Part shown: positions 58,334 to 64,000 of the stretch, piece after piece
How positions within the stretch are numbered: position 1 is the first letter of the stretch
Layout: the number at the start of each line of letters is the position of its first letter
From: Paenibacillus xylanilyticus
Lineage (GTDB): Bacteria; Bacillota; Bacilli; Paenibacillales; Paenibacillaceae
Direction of reading: 5' to 3'
Length of the DNA stretch: 64,000 bases
NCBI RefSeq assembly: GCF_013359935.1
Contig: NZ_JABMCB010000206.1
Coordinates: 372,001-436,000, forward strand
Notes under the pieces: generated by a model
Databases searched by the model: none
Told to the model about the DNA's origin: nothing
Seen by the model: only the letters and a program-made list of their open reading frames with translations
Program-made: the position numbers and the translations under genes

Positions 58334-59326
58334 TCAGACCAGCGCAGCCAATATGGTGTCGCACAGGGCCATCGTTCCAATGTTATCCTTGCCACTCGAA
58401 TGCGGAAGTGCCTTGTTGTGACAACATGCCATGAAGTGTGCCATCTCGCCTACAAATCCACGCAGATAGAGATCACGGTAGGCGCCAGACATGGGAGAGC
58501 CGGAAGGTGTGAAGACCGTATCCTGCTCTTCAAGAGACTTCCAAGGGAGGCTGTCCGAAGTGCGGGAGTGGTGAATAGTAAGTGTATTAATCTCATCTGC
58601 TGATACAAAACCGTGATCGAATGTGACCAGCAGGCTTTCGCTCTCGCGTGACCAAGCACTCATGCCTGCAAAGTAGGCGCTGCCCACTACACCGTTATTG
58701 AATTTCAGGGAAATGCTCTGGTTGATATGTTCTCCGTCCTTGATCGTGGTACCCGTCACTTGCTGTACTTCTCCGAAAAGAAAACGCATCAGATCTACCA
58801 TGTGGATGGCTGCCAGTTTCATAAACTGTTCCTCATCCTTGCAGAAGGGTGTGCTGTCCACGGCAAACCTCATTTGAAATGAACGTGCTCTGCCCATGGA
58901 ACCATCATCAATTTGTTCTTTCAGTTTCAGATAAATAGGCGCATAACGCTTCATGAATCCCACCATTAATACCACGCCAGCCTTCTCGGCTGCATTGGCG
59001 ATTTCAGCAGCTTCTGTGGCGGTCCAACCCAGTGGTTTATCCACATAGACATTTTTGCCAGCCTTGATGCATTCGAGGGCAAGAGACGTTTGATCCTGAG
59101 GTTGTGCTACCACAATAACACCGTCACAATCTTCGTTTTGCAGCATTTGGCTCACATCATCATAGGCTGTTCCCGTGCTGCCGTATCGCAGCAGAGCGGC
59201 CTGAGAACGCTCGATACTGCGAGTGGATATGGCTTGAATGGTAGCTCCCGCTTCAATAGCGGAAGGATAAATATTGGTGGTTGCATGGAATCCAGCACCG
59301 ATAAAACAAATTTTTGTTTGTGTCAT
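58334..59326 (-). CDS. Gfo/Idh/MocA-family oxidoreductase
   Basis: A 330-residue NAD(P)-dependent sugar or cyclitol dehydrogenase. The Rossmann start is CFIGAGFHATTNIYPSAIEA, followed by VVAQPQDQTSLALECIKAGK, then the catalytic-site EKAG-type region and YVDKPLGWTATEAAEIANA containing the family Lys of DKP. C-terminal beta sheet domain includes QSISLKFNNGVVGSAYFAGM. AAGGAG is spaced for ATG 59326; an earlier ATG (59332) is two bases from the site. Confidence 0.9.
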   Translation of the reverse strand: MTQTKICFIGAGFHATTNIYPSAIEAGATIQAISTRSIERSQAALLRYGSTGTAYDDVSQMLQNEDCDGVIVVAQPQDQTSLALECIKAGKNVYVDKPLGWTATEAAEIANAAEKAGVVLMVGFMKRYAPIYLKLKEQIDDGSMGRARSFQMRFAVDSTPFCKDEEQFMKLAAIHMVDLMRFLFGEVQQVTGTTIKDGEHINQSISLKFNNGVVGSAYFAGMSAWSRESESLLVTFDHGFVSADEINTLTIHHSRTSDSLPWKSLEEQDTVFTPSGSPMSGAYRDLYLRGFVGEMAHFMACCHNKALPHSSGKDNIGTMALCDTILAALV

Positions 59327-59368
59327 AAGCATTTCTCCTTCATGGTTTGTAGTATCATTTCCAGGGAA

Positions 59369-60562
59369 TTACACAGGTTTCTCGCTCAAATGGTACAGCA
59401 TCTTGCTTGCAATCTCCGTATTGACGATATGAGGGACAGGCTGTGGTCCATTCACCAGATGCTGGCGATGTTGGACGAGGTAGAGCAGGGAAGCAGCCTG
59501 AAGGGATAAGCCAAGATCCATCGTCTCTGCAGGATTTCCGCTTCCTCCCGCGAGATTAAGCATCTCACCTTCGGTAAGCAGCATGAGCCTACGGCCATTC
59601 GTGAGGGTGAACTGCTCGATATCTGCTGTTAGACGTTCTATATGTTCGGCTTCCTGCCGAAGACGGTCCAGATCCATTTCCCATGAGAAATGTCCAGCGT
59701 TGGCAAGAATCGTACCATCGTTCATCTGGCTGATATGTGCCATTGATATGGCGTTGGGGCGACCTGTCACCGTGATGTAGACCTGGGCAAAAGTAAACGT
59801 TTCTTCCAGCTTTGCTACGCGGAAACCATCCAGAGCAGCTTCAAGTCCTGCCATGGGATCATTTTCGACCACAATGACTTGGCTGCCTAAATTGCGCAGA
59901 TATCTGGCAATTCCGCGTCCACACGTACCATATCCTACGATGACGAAGCGTCTTGTAGGCAAAATCAGATTCGTGGTGCGCATGAACCCTTCGATAATGG
60001 TCTGTCCCACGCCGTGTTCATTCTCCATGATCCGTTTGAGGGGACTGTCGTTAATTACAATAATTGGGAATGAGATGGACTGCCCCGTTTACTCACGCAG
60101 CAGATTGGCCCCTGTTGTGGTTTCTTCTGTTCCCCCAATGAGTGAGGTATAGTCATAGTGCTGAAGGAGGGTGCGAGCCAGATCAGCTCCATTATCCATT
60201 AAAAGGTGTGGTTGGTGTTGAAGCACACGATGAATATTGTGCATATGCTGAGTGCGTCCATCGGAACGCTGCCCATATACGGTAATGCCTTCTGCTATGA
60301 GTGCAGCAGCGACGCTGTCCTTTGTTGTGCCCGGGCTTCCTGTTAATACAACATGGGCTCCGCCAGCTTGAAGGGTTCTGCATAGTACGGCCGTCTTGGG
60401 CTCTACATGAATACAGATTCCAATGGTAAGCCCCGCAAAAGGCTTTTCTTCGGAAAAACGGGCTTTTAATTCGGCGAGCAGGGGCATATGCATTTCTGTC
60501 CAGTGAATATTTCGTTTTCCTTCTTCAATGACTTCGGGTGTCATGGTCATAGGTTTGCTCAT
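59369..60562 (-). pseudogene. Adenosylhomocysteinase-like gene broken by one in-frame stop
   Basis: The 398-codon frame has the AhcY family pattern throughout: NIHWTEMHMPLLAELKARFS, IGGTEETTTGANLL, FPIIVINDSPLKRIMENEHG, GQTIIEGFMRTTNLILPTRR and the NAD-binding VIVGYGTCGRGIARYL. A single TAA (60091-60089) interrupts it after LLRE; the same frame continues on the other side without any shift, so the lesion is a nonsense codon. The normal reaction would be reversible cleavage of S-adenosylhomocysteine. An internal start (ATG 60028) could give only the NAD-domain half. AGAGGAAT precedes the ATG at 60562. Confidence 0.8.
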
Positions 60563-60782
60563 ATTCCTCTCTATCCATAGGGTTGCCTGTCCTTGAAGGA
60601 CAGTTGCTTAGAGCTAACGATAGGAGGTTTTTGTTTTTGAAAAAAGGACATATGTCCTATAAAAATGAATAATAAAAAGTTATTGCATTCTTCTTCCAGA
60701 GCATGTATACTCTTAATTACGGTGAAACGAGAGATTGCTTAGCCGGAATGCTTTTCATCAACGATGAGAAGATACATATTAT

Positions 60783-60867
<85 letters not shown>

Positions 60868-60873
60868 TCGAAG

Positions 60874-60922
60874 AGAAAAAGGTTCGGAGATTTGCTTTGG
60901 CAAACTCTCGAACCTTTTTTTA
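60874..60922 (+). terminator. Terminator of tRNA-Leu
   Basis: AAAAAGGTTCG-AGATTTGC pairs with GCAAA-TCT-CGAACCTTTTTTT. Confidence 0.85.
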
Positions 60923-60976
60923 TTGTTCTTACTATTTTATAACGAAAAAAAGAGCTCGAGGCTCTTATTTGCGAAA

Positions 60977-61177
60977 TTACGTTTTTGGATCAGATTGCTG
61001 GCGGTGATGTAAAACTACCGCAGTCCATAGTCCGGCCAATGCACCAATTATACCGAAAAACGCAACACTTCCGATCACTTCATATGCTCGAAATTGGAAC
61101 AAAAAAGCAATTCCGCTACCCAAGGTCGTTCCTGCAAGAAAACCGAGAGAAATACCCGTGTCTTTGCCAAGCTGCAT
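60977..61177 (-). CDS. Small two-helix membrane protein
   Basis: A 66-residue protein with two hydrophobic helices (about 7-28, GISLGFLAGTTLGSGIAFLF, and 34-56, VIGSVAFFGIIGALAGLWTA) and a short basic tail (HHRQQSDPKT). GCAGGTGATCC precedes the ATG. Glycine-rich helices recall small YtxH/GlsB-like membrane proteins, but no family is certain. Confidence 0.6.
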   Translation of the reverse strand: MQLGKDTGISLGFLAGTTLGSGIAFLFQFRAYEVIGSVAFFGIIGALAGLWTAVVLHHRQQSDPKT

Positions 61178-61335
61178 TGGATCACCTGCTTCAGAGAGTT
61201 TGTTAAAACATTTGCAAAATAGGGGTACAAGAAGTAAAGTGTGATCAGGAAAATCATTGAAATTTTCCCTGTACTCATTGTGTGGCTTTTCCAGTGCAAA
61301 TATGCATGAACCTAAAAACGGGAGGTTACGATCAA

Positions 61336-62484
61336 ATGAATATGAACGAGCGAATTGCGGCTTGGAATCTGGAAGCCCAGCAGTGTACCTGTGGACATGA
61401 TCATCGATTGGTACAAATGCAAGTGTTTCTGGAACAGGGTGCGATCAGGCGGTTGCCAGAATACTTGTCTGACCAGGGGTATCACGAAGTTACGGTGGTT
61501 TACGATGATCAGACAGGACCCGCAGCAGGATATGAAGTGGTGAAAAGGTTACGGGATGCAGGTCTTGCTGCAGATGAATTCCGGATGCCGGAGAACAGTG
61601 CGGGAGACATTATTGCCGATGAGGCTGGGATTGTGCAGGTACTGCTTGGTGTAAAACAAATGAGTCAGGCCATCATCGCAGTGGGATCAGGAACAATACA
61701 TGATCTGGTAAGATTTGTGTGTGCCAAAATGAACAAACCGTTTCTGTCTGTTCCAACAGCGGCATCGGTTGATGGATTCACTTCTGCAGGGGCGCCGCTC
61801 ATTGTAAGCGGCATCAAACAGACTTTTCAGGCTGTTCCTCCTGAAGCCATTTTTGCGGACATCAGCGTGATCGAGCAAGCTCCCCAAGCAATGACGGCAG
61901 CTGGATTTGGGGATATGTTAGGCAAGTACACATCTCTGGCAGACTGGATTGTCTCCCGAGAACTGGGTGGGGAGCCGTTCTGTCCGGTTGCTTACCGAAT
62001 GACAGAAGAGGCGCTGACTGCCTGTATCGATAATGTTCACGCCATTGCGGAAGGGAGATCCGACGGGGTAACGGCATTAATGGATGCACTAATTATTTCG
62101 GGGGCCTCTATGTTGATCATCGATCATTCCCGTCCGGCATCCGGTGGTGAGCACCACATTTCGCATCGGTGGGAGATGGATTTGATGGTAGCGGGCCGCA
62201 AACCTGTTCTGCATGGAGCCAAGGTGGGTGTAGCCTGTGCGCTCCTTGTGGAACGGTACAAGGAACTCGCACATTTGTCCAAAGAACCTGTGTTTGAGGT
62301 GTACAGCACTTTGCCAGATGCGTCACAACTTGTGGCATGGCTCGAGCAGGTGGGGGGTCCGACGACAACAGAACAGCTTGGGGTAACGCCCGAAATGGTA
62401 GAGCATGCTTTTGCAACAGCTCATACACTTAGAGAAAGGTATACAGGACTAAAATATATCAATGAGATCCTTAACGTTGGATAA
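61336..62484 (+). CDS. sn-Glycerol-1-phosphate dehydrogenase, AraM/EgsA type
   Basis: A 382-residue iron-alcohol-dehydrogenase-fold enzyme reducing dihydroxyacetone phosphate to sn-glycerol 1-phosphate. NAD-binding AIIAVGSGTIHDLVRFVC (about 116-133) and SVPTAASVDGFTSAGAPL (about 141-158) are clear, as are the metal ligands in GDMLGKYTSLADW and SGGEHHISHRWEM. In Bacillus, AraM supplies the backbone of heptaprenylglyceryl ether lipids. An N-terminal CTCGHDHR motif is typical of the bacterial group. ATG 61336 follows GGGAGG; ATG 61342 is an alternative. No arabinose genes are adjacent. Confidence 0.9.
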   Translation: MNMNERIAAWNLEAQQCTCGHDHRLVQMQVFLEQGAIRRLPEYLSDQGYHEVTVVYDDQTGPAAGYEVVKRLRDAGLAADEFRMPENSAGDIIADEAGIVQVLLGVKQMSQAIIAVGSGTIHDLVRFVCAKMNKPFLSVPTAASVDGFTSAGAPLIVSGIKQTFQAVPPEAIFADISVIEQAPQAMTAAGFGDMLGKYTSLADWIVSRELGGEPFCPVAYRMTEEALTACIDNVHAIAEGRSDGVTALMDALIISGASMLIIDHSRPASGGEHHISHRWEMDLMVAGRKPVLHGAKVGVACALLVERYKELAHLSKEPVFEVYSTLPDASQLVAWLEQVGGPTTTEQLGVTPEMVEHAFATAHTLRERYTGLKYINEILNVG

Positions 62485-62672
62485 AATGAATCGAGCTGTA
62501 CCCTGAGGTAAAGAGATGATTACTTTTGCTGCTATATTTTGTACGTACAACTATAATATTTTTGAGGCATTAGTCGGAACAGGTTTTCTTGAGTGAACTT
62601 TTTACTCATCAACGATACCGTTGGAGGAAGTAGAAGGATGGCCGAATAACAGTTCAATAGATCACGTCCAAT

Positions 62673-62719
62673 TAAAAAGGCTCTGCCTTCCCGGATGGGA
62701 AGAACAGAGCCTTTTGTCT
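62673..62719 (-). terminator. Terminator of the tandem-HTH gene
   Basis: AAAAGGCTCTG-TTCCC pairs with GGGAA-CAGAGCCTTTTT on the minus strand. Confidence 0.75.
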
Positions 62720-62729
62720 GTTCGCTCAT

Positions 62730-63326
62730 TTAGTTGGTGCGTTGGTCTTTCAGGATGACATCTGCGAACAAGATGGTTTTCGGGATGCGGAAAAATTGTT
62801 CCGCTTGTTCCTGAAACGCAGCAGAAGGCAGCGTTCCCTGATGCAGCCATTTGCGGAAGGTGCCGGGATGAACCCCGATCCAGTGGCTGACATCTGTCAC
62901 CGACAAATCATGGACCATACACAAGCCTGTCAGAATACGGTTGCTAACCGGAGAGCGGGTCACCGTACGCTTCATGAAACGGGAAGGCTCGGGCTGACAA
63001 ATGACCGGGCTTTTGCGCACCACTTCTTCATTGAAGAGGATGTGACGCGGGTAGCCTAGCAGTTGGCACGCCTTGTCCAAATTGGTACTGCCGGGTATCC
63101 GCCCCTCATACACCCACGCGCTCACGCTGCGTGATGAGATGGATAGATCTTCGGCTAACTGGGACAACTTGATATCATTGGCCATCAGCACGGCTAGAAG
63201 AACTCGGTTACGGATTTGACAGCGTGTCGGTTTTCGGAATCGTTTAACACGGACGCCTTTTCCCAAGTATTTACGGTTGATCAGAGACCACGCCTGGATG
63301 GAATGTTGTTCTGGTTGATTAGGCAT
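62730..63326 (-). CDS. Tandem helix-turn-helix protein
   Basis: A 198-residue protein holding two copies of a lambda-repressor-like HTH. Repeat 1 (about 37-104): NRVLLAVLMANDIKLSQLAE, DLSISSRSVSAWVYEGRIPG, LLGYPRHILFNEE. Repeat 2 (about 125-194): NRILTGLCMVHDLSVTDVSH, WIGVHPGTFRKWLHQGTLPS, FFRIPKTILFADV. The parallel positions of NR-L, W, G-P and ILF show an internal duplication. No sensor domain is present. GGAGGAAAT precedes ATG 63326. Role unknown; likely binds an extended or direct-repeat site. Confidence 0.75.
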   Translation of the reverse strand: MPNQPEQHSIQAWSLINRKYLGKGVRVKRFRKPTRCQIRNRVLLAVLMANDIKLSQLAEDLSISSRSVSAWVYEGRIPGSTNLDKACQLLGYPRHILFNEEVVRKSPVICQPEPSRFMKRTVTRSPVSNRILTGLCMVHDLSVTDVSHWIGVHPGTFRKWLHQGTLPSAAFQEQAEQFFRIPKTILFADVILKDQRTN

Positions 63327-63773
63327 ATTTCCTCCGATTTTTTTAACCAAATACTACAATAAGAACCGGGGTACTTTCAAGTGCCGTGTGCACTGGTTTG
63401 ATTTAAGCTTAAACTGACGTGAGCAAGGAAGGAGGAATTATGGACTAGGGTATGCGCAATTCACTTCCTAGTATATTCCTAGATTACAATGTTTCACTAA
63501 ATTTCAGGGATCAAAAAGAACTCTGACATCAATAAATTAGGTCTTATGAATCATTCATAGGACTATTTTACTTTTCTCTGTTTTTTGTTGATCTTATGCG
63601 GATTTTTACCTAAAATTCACCAATATTATCGGGCGGCCATTGTGATCTTCCAGCGAAAAGATGCACAAATCCGAAAGTGATATCCGTGGGTTAAACCAGG
63701 CAATTGGTCTGTCAAAATCTATGACTCTTACATATCTTGTATAGTGATCAATTCAGAGGGAGGGGTGAAAAAC
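63327..63773. other. Intergenic region before the holin
   Basis: No gene. A hairpin can be drawn around 63640-63675 (ATTGTG-ATCTT with AAGAT-G-CACAAAT), followed by another possible pairing near 63690-63712 (GGTT...AACC, GGTC). A structured leader is possible but matches no riboswitch class I can name. Confidence 0.35.
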
Positions 63774-64000
63774 GTGAGTCCAGCCATAAATACCTTTGCT
63801 GCTATTTCTGGAGCATTTGTAAGTTTTGCTTTTGGGGTGTGGGATGAATTGCTGAGTCTGCTCGTGATTGCCATGGCTGTGGATTATGTGACAGGTATCG
63901 CTGCAGCTGTAAGGTCGGGTACAGGTTTGAATAGCAACATTGGGTTCTGGGGACTTGCCCGAAAGGGGCTGATGCTGACCGTTATCCTTCTTGCTCACCG
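63774..64000 (+). CDS. Phage-type holin (partial, cut by window edge)
   Basis: The GTG start at 63774 is preceded by GGGAGGGG and opens MSPAINTFAAISGAFVSFAF, continuing with helices LLSLLVIAMAVDYVTGIAAA, VRSGTGLNSNIGFWGLARKG and LMLTVILLAH to the window end. This is the phage holin family 4 / TcdE-type pattern (DYVTG and S-GFWGLARK motifs). Such genes release endolysins or toxins and are found in prophages and as domesticated chromosomal genes; what follows would decide. Confidence 0.85.
   Translation, partial: MSPAINTFAAISGAFVSFAFGVWDELLSLLVIAMAVDYVTGIAAAVRSGTGLNSNIGFWGLARKGLMLTVILLAH

Noticed and set aside
63640..63715. Possible riboswitch before the holin
   Set aside because: Two hairpins can be drawn, but the conserved motifs of c-di-GMP or other known classes are absent.

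Overview
The window is bacterial chromosome from an endospore-forming Firmicute, most likely Paenibacillus or a close relative. The evidence is an alpha/beta-type small acid-soluble spore protein behind a sigma-G-like promoter, the sporulation protein YtaF, a two-module YheC/YheD-type ATP-grasp coat-associated protein, strong AGGAGG ribosome sites with frequent GTG/TTG starts, and a phoR/phoP-pstB-phoU-polA-mutM-ytaF-coaE-nrdR backbone. Species assignment is inference; no search was possible.

Layout. 1-14.9 kb is core: a stress-type SDR, a cupin, phosphate control (phoR, phoP, a soluble CBS/chemoreceptor-type protein, pstB, phoU), DNA polymerase I, MutM, YtaF, CoaE, a lytic transglycosylase, a spore protein and NrdR. 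Three sets of 11-bp-phased Pho-box hexamers precede phoP, the CBS/chemoreceptor gene and pstB. At 14.9 kb a tRNA-Ala(GGC) gene carries an integration: its 3' part is repeated (48/49 bases) at 18.64 kb, enclosing about 3.7 kb of decayed cargo (tyrosine recombinase fragment, frameshifted ATP-dependent DNA ligase end, truncated amidase-domain gene, a double-frameshift zinc-ribbon gene, two small intact genes). Just beyond lie two more broken genes joined head to head (DUF421 and a berberine-bridge-type oxidase).

20.4-24.4 kb holds a SUMF1-domain protein, an ECF sigma factor with its DUF4179 partner and a likely autoregulated promoter, and an AraC regulator. 24.4-28.8 kb is the most unusual part: a plasmid-like replication module made of a 500-residue initiator-like protein, ten copies of a 20-bp iteron, a candidate small RNA, a 404-residue winged-helix protein and a perfect DnaA box in an AT-rich flank.

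29-60.6 kb is a mosaic of metabolic genes with local regulators: amidase, AMP-ligase, tandem ATP-grasp protein, a MarR/nitroreductase/ABM-monooxygenase set with triple operator, a TetR/epimerase pair with palindromic operators, flavin monooxygenase, the fruR-fruK-fruA operon, methyltransferase, Zn-alcohol dehydrogenase, bicupin, a nitroreductase/MarR pair sharing a palindrome, a divergent SDR/MerR pair sharing a dyad, AraC, an Atu4866-SDR pair, LysR, a spermidine-synthase-like enzyme, a GGDEF protein, HxlR, DoxX, a Gfo/Idh oxidoreductase and an adenosylhomocysteinase gene broken by one in-frame stop. 60.8-64 kb has tRNA-Leu(CAG), an AraM/EgsA-type glycerol-1-phosphate dehydrogenase, a tandem-HTH protein and the start of a phage-type holin cut by the window edge.
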